From Clostridia bacterium (GTDB lineage Bacteria; Bacillota; Clostridia; Oscillospirales; Butyricicoccaceae): a stretch of DNA of 13,808 nucleotides. Position 1 is the stretch's first letter. Each line of letters opens with the position of its first letter. Shown piece by piece: positions 7,476-13,733 of the stretch. Under the pieces are notes generated by a model. That model saw only the letters and a program-made list of their open reading frames with translations, was not told the origin of the DNA and did no database searches. The DNA lies in contig CAAFJY010000144.1 of assembly GCA_900763355.1 (NCBI GenBank), positions 1 through 13,808 on the forward strand, read 5' to 3'. The position numbers and the translations under genes were made by a program.

Positions 7476-8212
7476 CCCAGCTTCAGGCTCCCCAGCACCT
7501 GGCCGATGGGCTGGCGGAAGATCAGATCGGCCCGGCGGTCAAAGGGCGTCTCGTCCCGGTTGATGAGGACCACGGGCCCGCCGTGGTAATATTCCAGCAG
7601 CCCCGCCGCGGGATAGACGTTGAGGGACGTTCCCCCCACGATGAGGAGATCGGCGTGCTCCAGGGCGTCCACCGCCTTTTGCAGGGTGCGGCCGTTGAGG
7701 CTTTCTTCATAGAGCACCACGTCGGGCTTGATGACCCCGCCGCAGGGGCAGTGGGGCACGCCGGTGCTGTTCTGGATATACGCCGCGTCAAAGCGCGCGC
7801 CGCAGCGGGTGCAGTAATTCCGGTGGACCGAGCCGTGGAGCTCGAGGACATTTTGGCTTCCCGCGGCCTGGTGAAGGCCGTCGATGTTCTGGGTGATGAC
7901 GGCGGTGAGCTTTCCCATCTCCTCCAGCCGGGCGAGGGCCCGGTGAGCGGGGTTGGGCCCCCGGTTGGGGGCCAGGAGCTTTTCTCGGTAGAAATCATAG
8001 AAATCCGCCGTGTGATGGACAAAAAAGGTGTGGCTGAGGATGGTCTCCGGCGGCCAGCGCCAGGATTGGTGATAGAGCCCGTCCTGGCTGCGGAAATCGG
8101 GCACGCCCGATTCGGTGGACACCCCGGCCCCGCCGAAAAAGACGATGGCGCGGCTTTGGTCCACCAGGGCCTGGAGCTCGTCCAGACCGGGGATGGCGGT
8201 GGGTTCAGTCAT
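7472..8212 (-). CDS. Sir2-family NAD-dependent protein deacylase
   Basis: Sirtuins remove acetyl or longer acyl groups from lysine using NAD+, releasing nicotinamide and O-acyl-ADP-ribose. The family signatures are intact: GGAGVSTESGVPDFRS (NAD site, about 27-42), TQNIDGLHQAAG (NID motif), the catalytic histidine in ELHGSV (about 126), a structural zinc site of four cysteines (YCTRC, then CPCGG about 20 residues on), and the C-terminal GGTSLNVYPAAGLL and NRDETPFD. I chose the ATG at 8210-8212 (246 residues) because AGGAGG sits nine bases upstream; an in-frame ATG nine codons earlier has no such site. The start overlaps the HAD gene's end and the stop overlaps dinB. Confidence 0.93.
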   Translation of the reverse strand: MTEPTAIPGLDELQALVDQSRAIVFFGGAGVSTESGVPDFRSQDGLYHQSWRWPPETILSHTFFVHHTADFYDFYREKLLAPNRGPNPAHRALARLEEMGKLTAVITQNIDGLHQAAGSQNVLELHGSVHRNYCTRCGARFDAAYIQNSTGVPHCPCGGVIKPDVVLYEESLNGRTLQKAVDALEHADLLIVGGTSLNVYPAAGLLEYYHGGPVVLINRDETPFDRRADLIFRQPIGQVLGSLKLG

Positions 8213-8921
8213 GGGTGCATTCCTCCTGTTCCAGCGCATTCAGGGCGGCGGGGAATTGGTCGAGAGCGGTGATGCGGGCGTCCCAGGGGCCGGTCTGGGG
8301 CTTGTTTTCGGGGTCGAACCATACGGTGCGGGCGCCCCAGGCCCGGGCTCCGGGCATGTCAGAGGTCTGACTGTCCCCCAGCATGACGCAGTCCCCGGCG
8401 GCAAAGGGAGCGAGGACCCGCTCCACCGCGGCAAAAAAGGCGGGATGCGGCTTTTCGGCCCCCACCTCCTCGGAGATGACCACACCGTCCAGAAAGGGCA
8501 TCAGGCCGGAGGCGGCGAGACGGCTCTTCTGCACCGGGGGCGCGCCGTTGGTGACGATATAGAGGGCGCGGCCTTCGGCTTTGAGGGCGCGGCACAGCTC
8601 CAGCGCTCCCGGGAGGACAAAGGCGCACCGGCTCAGCCGGGCGCGGTAGTCCCGGTTGGCCTCGCGGGGGTCAAAGTCCAGGCCGTTTTCCCGGAAGAGA
8701 GTCTCGAACCGCCGCCAGAGCATCTCGTCCTTTTGGCATTCGCCCCGCTCCAGGGCCTCCCAGCTTTGGCGGTTGATCTCTTTATAACGGCTCAGAACGG
8801 CGGGGGAGGGCTCCAGCCCCGCGTGGGCCAGGGTGCCGGAGACGGCTGCCGTCTCCGCCCGGTCAAAATCCAGGAGGGTATCGTCGGCATCCAGGAGGAT
8901 GACGGGGTAGCGATGATTCAT
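8205..8921 (-). CDS. yjjG: HAD-superfamily hydrolase, YjjG-type pyrimidine 5'-nucleotidase
   Basis: This is a HAD phosphatase of 238 residues. Motif I is LLDADDTLLDFDRAE (nucleophile Asp11, acid Asp13); the form DADDTLLDFDRAE is characteristic of YjjG, a house-cleaning nucleotidase that removes non-canonical pyrimidine nucleotides. Motif II is the threonine in LYIVTNG, the motif III lysine is in VGAEKPHPAFF, and motif IV is MLGDSQTSDMPGARAWG with WFDPENK after it. The ATG at 8919-8921 overlaps the preceding stop by four bases (ATGA) and gives the canonical N-terminus. A nucleotide-pool sanitiser in an operon with dinB is plausible functionally, but the substrate is inferred from motif resemblance only. 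Confidence 0.88.
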   Translation of the reverse strand: MNHRYPVILLDADDTLLDFDRAETAAVSGTLAHAGLEPSPAVLSRYKEINRQSWEALERGECQKDEMLWRRFETLFRENGLDFDPREANRDYRARLSRCAFVLPGALELCRALKAEGRALYIVTNGAPPVQKSRLAASGLMPFLDGVVISEEVGAEKPHPAFFAAVERVLAPFAAGDCVMLGDSQTSDMPGARAWGARTVWFDPENKPQTGPWDARITALDQFPAALNALEQEECTHD

Positions 8922-9463
8922 TGGGATTCTCCTTTCTCTCCGGGGAGGAGGCGGCGCAGGCCCGCCGCCGAAAAGGCCCGGATGACCCCGGCGGTCATGG
9001 CGCCGGTGATGAGCCCCGCAGGCACCGACACCAGCAGCAAAAGGGGCAGGTAGGACACCACGGCGGCGGTTTTCATCACCGCCATGGCGGCGAGGATCTG
9101 CCCCACATTGTGAGCGGCGGCCCCGCAGACGCTGATCCCATAGACCGAAAGGCCGGTTTTTTTCATGAAAAGCATCACGAAGAGGGACAAAACGCCTCCG
9201 GACAGGGAAAAGATCAGCCCGGAAAGGCTCCCGGCAAACAGGCTCCCCAAAAAGCACCGGGCCAGGAGGATCCCGCCGGCGGTCACAGGCCCCAAAGTGC
9301 ACAGGGCAAACAGCGTCACAACATTGGCCAGGCCCAGCTTGATCCCCGGCAGGGGGATGACCAGCCCCAGGGGGATGGCCCGCTCGGCATAGCTCAGCCC
9401 AAGGGCCAGGGCGGTGAGGACGGCGGACAGGGCCAGCCGCCGGGCGGCAGAAAGCTCCTTCAT
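8918..9463 (-). CDS. Gx transporter family protein (Hpre_diP_synt_I / EetB-like membrane protein)
   Basis: This is an integral membrane protein of 181 residues with about five or six hydrophobic segments. The conserved family run is visible: LSYAERAIPL, PGIKLGLANVVTLFAL, LARCFLGSLFAGSLSGLIFS, SLSGGVLSLFVMLFMKK, GAAAHNVGQILAA and a C-terminal hydrophobic pair ending GLITGAMTAG. Databases historically label it heptaprenyl diphosphate synthase component I, but its fold resembles ECF S-component transporters. In Listeria and Lactobacillales extracellular electron transfer loci a protein of this type (EetB) pairs with a NusG-domain-II protein (EetA). Here the same pair is adjacent, four bases apart. 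The exact substrate or redox role is not known from sequence. Confidence 0.88.
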   Translation of the reverse strand: MKELSAARRLALSAVLTALALGLSYAERAIPLGLVIPLPGIKLGLANVVTLFALCTLGPVTAGGILLARCFLGSLFAGSLSGLIFSLSGGVLSLFVMLFMKKTGLSVYGISVCGAAAHNVGQILAAMAVMKTAAVVSYLPLLLLVSVPAGLITGAMTAGVIRAFSAAGLRRLLPGEKGESQ

Positions 9464-9467
9464 CCCG

Positions 9468-9845
9468 TCACCCCACGATCACGTCGGCGCTGCCGCTGCC
9501 CCCGGTGATGGCCACCGTCACCCGGGCGGGGAGACAGACGATGCTCTCCCCCGGCCGGGAGATGGCCCCCTGCTGGACGCAGTCGCCCCCGGGGCAGGTG
9601 GATTCCGCGATCCATACCCGGTCTCCGGAGACTGCCACCGTGAGGGGATAATCCCCCGCCACGGCAAAGGTGGAATCGGTCCCCGCCAGGTGGACCTGCC
9701 ACACCGTCTCCCCGTTTTGGGAGACGGTGACCTGGGCATTCTCCGCCCCCGCCCCCCGGGCCAGGAGCAGCATCAGCAAAAGGGCGCACACCAGCACCGC
9801 CCCGCAGGCCAGGGCGTCCCGGCGGCAGAAATCAGTTCTGGGCAT
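9468..9845 (-). CDS. NusG domain II-containing membrane-anchored protein (EetA-like)
   Basis: A 125-residue protein with one N-terminal membrane segment (ALACGAVLVCALLLMLLLA, about 11-29) followed by an extracellular NusG_II domain. The family signature is present: VSQNGETVWQVHLAG, then WIAESTCPGGDCVQQGAISR and PGESIVCLPARVTVAI. Three cysteines lie outside the membrane, two in CPGGDC and one in IVCLP. It is not the transcription factor NusG. The ATG at 9843-9845 was chosen because the upstream in-frame sequence lies wholly inside the lipid-kinase gene; the two overlap by 14 bases and the ribosome site is weak, suggesting translational coupling. It sits directly before the Gx transporter gene. 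Confidence 0.86.
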   Translation of the reverse strand: MPRTDFCRRDALACGAVLVCALLLMLLLARGAGAENAQVTVSQNGETVWQVHLAGTDSTFAVAGDYPLTVAVSGDRVWIAESTCPGGDCVQQGAISRPGESIVCLPARVTVAITGGSGSADVIVG

Positions 9846-10779
9846 CGGTCTTGCGGCGGACATTCTTTTTGGGCATGAGGTATTCTCCGGGGACGTTGAT
9901 CTCCAGGGCGCGGGTGAGGTTTTCGATGTTGACCTCGCTGCGGGTGCCGCCATATTCCCCGTCCAGCGTCCAGGGCATGGGCTCCCGGCTGAGGACCCGG
10001 AGCTTTTGGGTCTTGACGGTGTAGATGAGCTCGGGGTCCAGCTCCCCCACCAAAAGGCCGTTGATGGCCCGGGTCAGATCCAGCAAAAGGGGCGGCTTGC
10101 GCACCAGGGTGACCTCCATGAGCCCGTCGCTCATGGACACATCCAGGAGCTTGCCCACGGGGAACCCGGCCACAAAACTGCTGTTGCTCACCATGCCGAT
10201 GAGGATCTCGTCCTCCACCGCCCCCTCGTCGTGCTCCAGGCGGATGTGATAGGAGGGCAGGGAGGTCAGTCTCTGGGCACAGGCCAGGACATAGGCCAGG
10301 CGGCCCAGGGAGTTCTTCATATCCTGGGGGGTGGTGTAGGCCACGTCGGTAAACGCGCCAAAGGCGGCCACATAGGCGAAATATTCCTGCCCGAACCTGC
10401 CCACATCCACCCAGACGGGGACGCCGGAGACGGCGGCGATGGCGGCCTTGTCCATCTTTTTGGGGATGCACAGGCTGGTGGCGAAATCGTTGGTGGTCCC
10501 GGCGGGGATATAGCCCAGGGTGGGGCGGTTTTCCGCCTGCATGAGGCCGTTGACCACCTCGTTCAGCGTCCCGTCGCCCCCAGAACACACCACCAGGTCA
10601 TAGCTCCCGGCCTCCTCCCGGACGATCTCCGGCAGCTCCCCGGCGCGCTGGCTGAGATAGACCGTGGGCTCATAGCCCGAGCGGACAAAAGTGTCCAGAA
10701 TTTCCAAAAAGGGGGTGCGGATGGCGGCCTTGCCCGCGTGGGCGTTGACCGCGAAGAGGAGCTTGCGTCTGCGCAGCAT
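9832..10779 (-). CDS. Diacylglycerol kinase family lipid kinase (YegS/DgkB-like)
   Basis: This soluble lipid kinase family phosphorylates diacylglycerol or related lipids, returning diacylglycerol to phosphatidic acid for phospholipid synthesis. The catalytic-domain motifs are VVCSGGDGTLNEVVNGL (ATP site), GYIPAGTTNDFATSL and, in the C-terminal domain, GFPVGKLLDVSMSDGLMEV and the WTLDGEYGG segment. I chose the ATG at 10777-10779 (315 residues) because AAGGTG lies six bases upstream; a GTG five codons earlier is possible but has a poorly placed ribosome site. It is the first gene of the seven-gene operon. The true lipid substrate cannot be assigned. Confidence 0.9.
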   Translation of the reverse strand: MLRRRKLLFAVNAHAGKAAIRTPFLEILDTFVRSGYEPTVYLSQRAGELPEIVREEAGSYDLVVCSGGDGTLNEVVNGLMQAENRPTLGYIPAGTTNDFATSLCIPKKMDKAAIAAVSGVPVWVDVGRFGQEYFAYVAAFGAFTDVAYTTPQDMKNSLGRLAYVLACAQRLTSLPSYHIRLEHDEGAVEDEILIGMVSNSSFVAGFPVGKLLDVSMSDGLMEVTLVRKPPLLLDLTRAINGLLVGELDPELIYTVKTQKLRVLSREPMPWTLDGEYGGTRSEVNIENLTRALEINVPGEYLMPKKNVRRKTDAQN

Positions 10780-10870
10780 AAAAGTCACCTTCACTCCCCC
10801 GGCGCAGGGCCGCGGGGCCTTTCCTTCAAACTCAAGTAAATCACGAAATCCATTGCGATAGATACCTTAG

Positions 10871-10899
10871 AATTTACTCTATCCCGGAGAAAATGTCAA
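10871..10899 (-). promoter_or_regulatory. Sigma-A promoter of the lipid kinase-trmL operon
   Basis: On the minus strand a perfect -35 TTGACA (10894-10899) is followed after 17 bases by TAAATT (10871-10876), a fair -10. The predicted transcript would start about 85 bases before the lipid kinase ATG. The leader is AT-rich and then GC-rich; no clear riboswitch or operator was recognised. This is the only good promoter seen for the seven genes. Confidence 0.75.
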
Positions 10900-11030
10900 C
10901 GGGCGGGATCGGGGCGTTGCAAGGCGGCGGGAAATATGGTATTCTGAAGTTGTATTCCCATTATGATTTGTATTTTTTGCTTTTTCCGCCGGTTTTCCGG
11001 CGTTTCTTCCCGGATGGAGGTGCTTTTTTC

Positions 11031-12194
11031 GTGAAAAAACTCCGCGTTCCCGCCCTGGCGCTGGTCCTGCTCCTGCTGTTTGCCGGGGCCACGGCCCTGG
11101 CCGCAGGCTCGGCCGCCGACCCGCTGCTCTCCCGCGCCTATTGGGAGAGCGTCTTTACCACCCCCCTGAGCCAATATTGGGAGACGGTGCGCTCGGTGAC
11201 GGCCCTCTCCCTCCAGGGAAAGGTGGACGGGATGCAGTCCGCCCTGGATGCCTATGTCGAAAAAGCCGCCGCCCGGCGTTATGCCGAGGTCCTCTCCGAC
11301 CAGATCCAGGCCGAGACCGCCCGGCTCCTCCAGTCGGGCGCGGCCACTGGCGGCATGCGGGAGGTCGCCCTGAAAAAGGGCGATCAGGTGACCGGAACCC
11401 CCGGGGCGGGGGTGCTCTTTCTCACCGGCAGCGGAAAGATCTGCGGCAAGGCGGGGAGCTCGGTGCTCAATGTGGCCTCCGGCGCTCTGCGCACCCCGGG
11501 GCAGGAGATCCGGGCCCAGGTGCTCTATCTCATCCTGGCGGATGACGGCAGCGGGCTGGAGGTCACCTCCCAGTCGGCCCGGGTGCTGGTGAAGGATGGG
11601 GCCCGGGCGGGGTATGAGACCCGATACAGCCGCTATGCCGAGGCCCTGCGGGCCCTGGGTCTCTTCCGGGGGACCGGCAGCGGGGATGCCCTCGACCGGG
11701 CTCCCACCCGGCACGAAGCGCTGGTCATGCTCCTCCGCCTGCTGGGCGAGGAACAGGCCGCTCTGGCCGAGACGGGGGCCTACCCCTTCTCCGACACCCC
11801 GGTGTGGAAGGGCGGCAGCAGCTATATCACCTATGCCTATGCCAAGGGCTATACCACCGGGAGCGGCAAAAACACCTTCTCCCCGGAGGCCCCCTCCGGC
11901 CTGGAGCAGTATCTGACCTTGATCCTCCGGAGCCTGGGCTACCGGGACGGGGTGGACTTCACCTGGAACGACACCTCCCGCGCTCTGGCGGTGCAGCTGG
12001 GGATCGTCACCCAGAGCGAGCTGGACGCCATCGCCCGGACGGGGCTTTACCGGGATCATGTGGTGCTGCTGTCCTATCGGGCCCTCTCGGCCCCCTGCAA
12101 GGACGGGAGCGGCACCCTGGCCGACCGGCTGACCGCCCAGGGGACCATCACGGCGGAGGCCCTCCGCCAGGCCCGGAGTCTGGCCGGGGAATAA
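11031..12194 (+). CDS. Secreted SLH-domain-like protein
   Basis: A 387-residue exported protein. It begins at GTG with GGAGGTG ten bases upstream. The N-terminus is a clear signal peptide: Lys-Lys, then ALALVLLLLFAGA, with a probable cut after ALA near residue 24. The middle (about 110-190) is a beta-rich stretch (KKGDQVTGTPGAGVLFLTG) of unknown role. From about 200 two S-layer-homology-like repeats follow: ALRALGLFRGTGSGDALDRA with RHEALVMLLRLLG, then YPFSDTPVWKGGSSYITYAY with KGYTTGSGKNTFSPEA and LTLILRSLGY. SLH repeats usually anchor proteins to cell-wall polymers. Three complete repeats are usual; here only two are clear, and the last ~90 residues may be a diverged third. It is divergent from the lipid kinase operon. 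No convincing promoter was found. Confidence 0.85.
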   Translation: MKKLRVPALALVLLLLFAGATALAAGSAADPLLSRAYWESVFTTPLSQYWETVRSVTALSLQGKVDGMQSALDAYVEKAAARRYAEVLSDQIQAETARLLQSGAATGGMREVALKKGDQVTGTPGAGVLFLTGSGKICGKAGSSVLNVASGALRTPGQEIRAQVLYLILADDGSGLEVTSQSARVLVKDGARAGYETRYSRYAEALRALGLFRGTGSGDALDRAPTRHEALVMLLRLLGEEQAALAETGAYPFSDTPVWKGGSSYITYAYAKGYTTGSGKNTFSPEAPSGLEQYLTLILRSLGYRDGVDFTWNDTSRALAVQLGIVTQSELDAIARTGLYRDHVVLLSYRALSAPCKDGSGTLADRLTAQGTITAEALRQARSLAGE

Positions 12195-12210
12195 GGCCGC
12201 GGGCGGGGGA

Positions 12211-12236
12211 ACCTTTTCCCCCGGGGTACATAGTAT
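12211..12236 (+). promoter_or_regulatory. Possible mother-cell sporulation (sigma-K/E-like) promoter before the Cys-rich gene
   Basis: CATAGTAT (12229-12236) fits the CATANNNT -10 of sigma-K, and AC (12211-12212) lies 16 bases upstream where sigma-K expects AC. It would start a transcript about 30 bases before the ATG at 12272. No good sigma-A promoter was seen in this gap. The elements are short and the upstream half overlaps a GGGGGAA/TTCCCCC hairpin, so this is tentative. Confidence 0.3.
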
Positions 12237-12271
12237 GGGGTGAGAAATCAATCAAGGAGGGACTCACTTCT

Positions 12272-12484
12272 ATGTATTCCAACTGTAATTCCTGCAACAC
12301 CTGCTGCGGGAGCCGCGGCGGCTTCTTCTCCAACTACCAGCCCTTCTGGATCATCGTGGTCATCGCCATCGTCATCATCTGGGTCCACTATGGCGCGGGG
12401 GCCTGGGGCGGCTGCGGCTGCGGGAACCACGGCTGCGGCTGTGACAACGGCTGCGACAACAACGGCGGCTGCGGCTGCTGCTGA
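12272..12484 (+). CDS. Cys/Gly-rich small membrane protein, unrecognised
   Basis: A 70-residue protein in three parts. The N-terminal 20 residues carry four cysteines (5, 8, 11, 12). A hydrophobic helix follows at about 25-38 (FWIIVVIAIVIIWV). The tail is glycine, asparagine and cysteine rich, with eight cysteines at 48, 50, 55, 57, 61, 67, 69 and 70, partly as GCGC and ending in CC. That is 12 cysteines in 70 residues. AAGGAGGG lies ten bases before the ATG and a strong terminator follows, so it is very likely a real monocistronic gene despite its size. I do not recognise a named family; small Gly-rich membrane proteins of the YjcZ kind and Cys-rich coat proteins are the nearest ideas. Metal binding or disulfide cross-linking would fit, but neither is shown. 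Confidence 0.8.
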   Translation: MYSNCNSCNTCCGSRGGFFSNYQPFWIIVVIAIVIIWVHYGAGAWGGCGCGNHGCGCDNGCDNNGGCGCC

Positions 12485-12496
12485 GCAGGTACATCC

Positions 12497-12526
12497 GGGG
12501 GCGGCGCAGGCCGCCCCCTGTTTTTT
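12497..12526 (+). terminator. Rho-independent terminator after the Cys-rich gene
   Basis: GGGGGCGGC (12497-12505) pairs with GCCGCCCCC (12510-12518) around the loop GCAG, and TG plus six T (12521-12526) follow. It begins 12 bases after the stop codon of the Cys-rich gene and isolates it from smpB. Confidence 0.9.
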
Positions 12527-12572
12527 GCGGGCGGGCATTTTCCCGGGGGCGGCGCTGTAATAAAAGTGTAAC

Positions 12573-12601
12573 TTGACGGGAGGGCGATTTTGCCCTATGA
12601 T
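12573..12601 (+). promoter_or_regulatory. Sigma-A promoter of smpB
   Basis: TTGACG (12573-12578) and TATGAT (12596-12601) are spaced by 17 bases, each one base off consensus. The start would fall near 12608, just before the AAAGGAGG ribosome site at 12618-12625, giving a very short leader. Confidence 0.85.
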
Positions 12602-12635
12602 AAGGGCATCCCAGAACAAAGGAGGCTGCGCCGGG

Positions 12636-13100
12636 ATGGACAAATCGGGCACCAAACAGATCGCCGCCAACCGCAAGGCGCGGCACGACTATTTTGTGGA
12701 AGAAACCTATGAATGCGGCATTTCTCTCGCGGGGACCGAGGTCAAAAGCCTCCGGGCCGGGGCGGTCAATCTCAAGGACAGCTGGTGTACCGTCCGGGAT
12801 GGAGAAATGTATGTGGTGGGGATGCACATCTCCCCCTATGAACAGGGGAACATCTTCAACCGCAGCCCCCTGCGGGAGCGCAAGCTGCTGCTCCACAAGC
12901 GGGAGATCGCAAAGCTCTTTGGCCTGGTGAAGCGGGAGGGCTACAGCCTCATCCCCCTGTCCCTGTATTTCAAGGGCAGCCGGGTCAAGCTGGAGCTGGG
13001 TCTGTGCAAGGGCAAAAAGCTCCACGACAAGCGGGACGCCGCCGCCAAGCGGGACGCCGGGCGGGAGATGGACCGCGCCATGAAGGAGCGCGGCCGCTGA
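12636..13100 (+). CDS. smpB: SsrA-binding protein SmpB
   Basis: SmpB binds the tRNA-like part of tmRNA and carries it into stalled ribosomes for trans-translation. The protein is 154 residues, the usual size. Visible conserved runs are IAANRKARHDYFVEETYECG, LAGTEVKSLRAG, NLKDSW, the HISPYEQGN segment, and a basic, probably helical C-terminal tail (KGKKLHDKRDAAAKRD) that reads the empty mRNA channel. The ATG at 12636 has AAAGGAGG ten bases upstream. The upstream terminator and its own promoter make it a separate unit. A GCGCGGC/GCCGCGC hairpin (13088-13107) spans its stop codon but lacks a directly adjoining T-run, so transcription may continue into ssrA 72 bases on. Confidence 0.97.
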   Translation: MDKSGTKQIAANRKARHDYFVEETYECGISLAGTEVKSLRAGAVNLKDSWCTVRDGEMYVVGMHISPYEQGNIFNRSPLRERKLLLHKREIAKLFGLVKREGYSLIPLSLYFKGSRVKLELGLCKGKKLHDKRDAAAKRDAGREMDRAMKERGR

Positions 13101-13109
13101 GCCGCGCGG

Positions 13110-13143
13110 GCCGGTTTTCACACGGCTTTTCGCCGGTTTTCAC
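13110..13143 (+). repeat. 12-bp direct repeat between smpB and ssrA
   Basis: GCCGGTTTTCAC occurs at 13110-13121 and again at 13132-13143, a 22-base period, immediately before the AT-rich region where the ssrA promoter is expected (13144-13172). It may be a chance duplication or a protein-binding pair on one face of the helix. No good consensus promoter for ssrA was seen here. Confidence 0.5.
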
Positions 13144-13172
13144 TCGTTTTTCAATCAATTTTTATCAAACAA

Positions 13173-13521
13173 GGGGGCGTAAAGGTTTCGACGGGGATCC
13201 GGAATCAGGTCCAGCGAGCAGAGGCGCCCGGCCTCTCTAAAATGGGCAAACCTTAAAATTAACTGACAACTCTAATTTGTCTTACGCGGCCTAACTAATG
13301 GCTGCCGTCTCCCCCGGGAGGGCCACGGCCCGGGACGAGGCGTGGATCAGTGGCGTCCGTGCGTGCGGTAAGCTTTGCCCGCACCATGCATCATGAAGCT
13401 ACCAAAGGCTGAAGACTGACGGCCGCCGTCAGCCCAAGGGAATGTAATCGACCGTCTGCGCTCGGAGAAGGACTTGTGGATGGGTTTTCGGACAGGGGTT
13501 CGATTCCCCTCGCCTCCACCA
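13173..13521 (+). ncRNA. ssrA: Transfer-messenger RNA (tmRNA)
   Basis: tmRNA rescues stalled ribosomes by acting first as alanyl-tRNA and then as a short message. The 5' end GGGGGCG pairs with CGCCTCC at the 3' end (seven pairs, one G-U), followed by A and an encoded CCA at 13519-13521. The T-arm GGTTCGATTCCCC is intact. The mRNA-like part begins at GAC (13265) after AAAATTAACT, positioned as in Bacillus, and reads DNSNLSYAA before TAA (13292-13294) with TAACTAA as a spaced second stop. The mature tag is therefore predicted as (A)DNSNLSYAA. Length is 349 bases. It follows smpB, its protein partner. The one-piece form is as usual for Bacillota. Confidence 0.96.
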
Positions 13522-13525
13522 TTGG

Positions 13526-13587
13526 AAATGTCTGCAGCTGCTGTGACCGTCCCGTTGGGACGAGACCGGTGCTGCAGGCATTTTGCT
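13526..13587 (+). terminator. Nested hairpin after ssrA, probable terminator
   Basis: AAATG-T-CTGCAGC (13526-13538) pairs with GCTGCAG-G-CATTT (13571-13583), thirteen pairs with one G-U. Within its loop CGTCCC and GGGACG (13548-13562) form a second hairpin with a three-base loop. TTTT then GCTTT follows the outer arm. It starts five bases after the encoded CCA, the right place for an ssrA terminator or 3'-processing signal, but the structure is larger than a usual terminator. Confidence 0.5.
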
Positions 13588-13733
13588 TTATCGGGGCACT
13601 GTGCCGACAGCTGCGTGTTCAGAAGGACCGGCGGGAGGAGGCTTCGGCCGTGGAGGGGGAAACGGATAGAGTTTTTGATGCATTTTTGGGGTGTGACCCA
13701 GGAGCAAACAATAGGACAACGAAGGAGAGCAAT

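Noticed and set aside
6288..9053. Long plus-strand open frames opposite dinB, sir2 and the HAD gene
   Set aside because: The minus-strand genes carry complete family motifs and overlap in an operon; the plus-strand frames show none.
9468..9845. Transcription factor NusG
   Set aside because: Only the NusG_II-like domain is present, behind a membrane segment; there is no NGN or KOW domain.
10962..10967. TATGAT as a -10 box for the SLH gene
   Set aside because: The -35 position 17 bases upstream reads GTATTC, which does not match consensus, so it was not listed as a promoter.
11014..11034. Six-codon leader frame (ATGGAGGTG...) whose TGA overlaps the GTG start of the SLH gene
   Set aside because: It coincides with the ribosome binding site itself, so it has no site of its own to be translated from; probably chance.
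12199..12225. GGGGGAA/TTCCCCC hairpin after the SLH gene as a terminator
   Set aside because: The stem is short and no T-run follows; transcription could continue into the Cys-rich gene.
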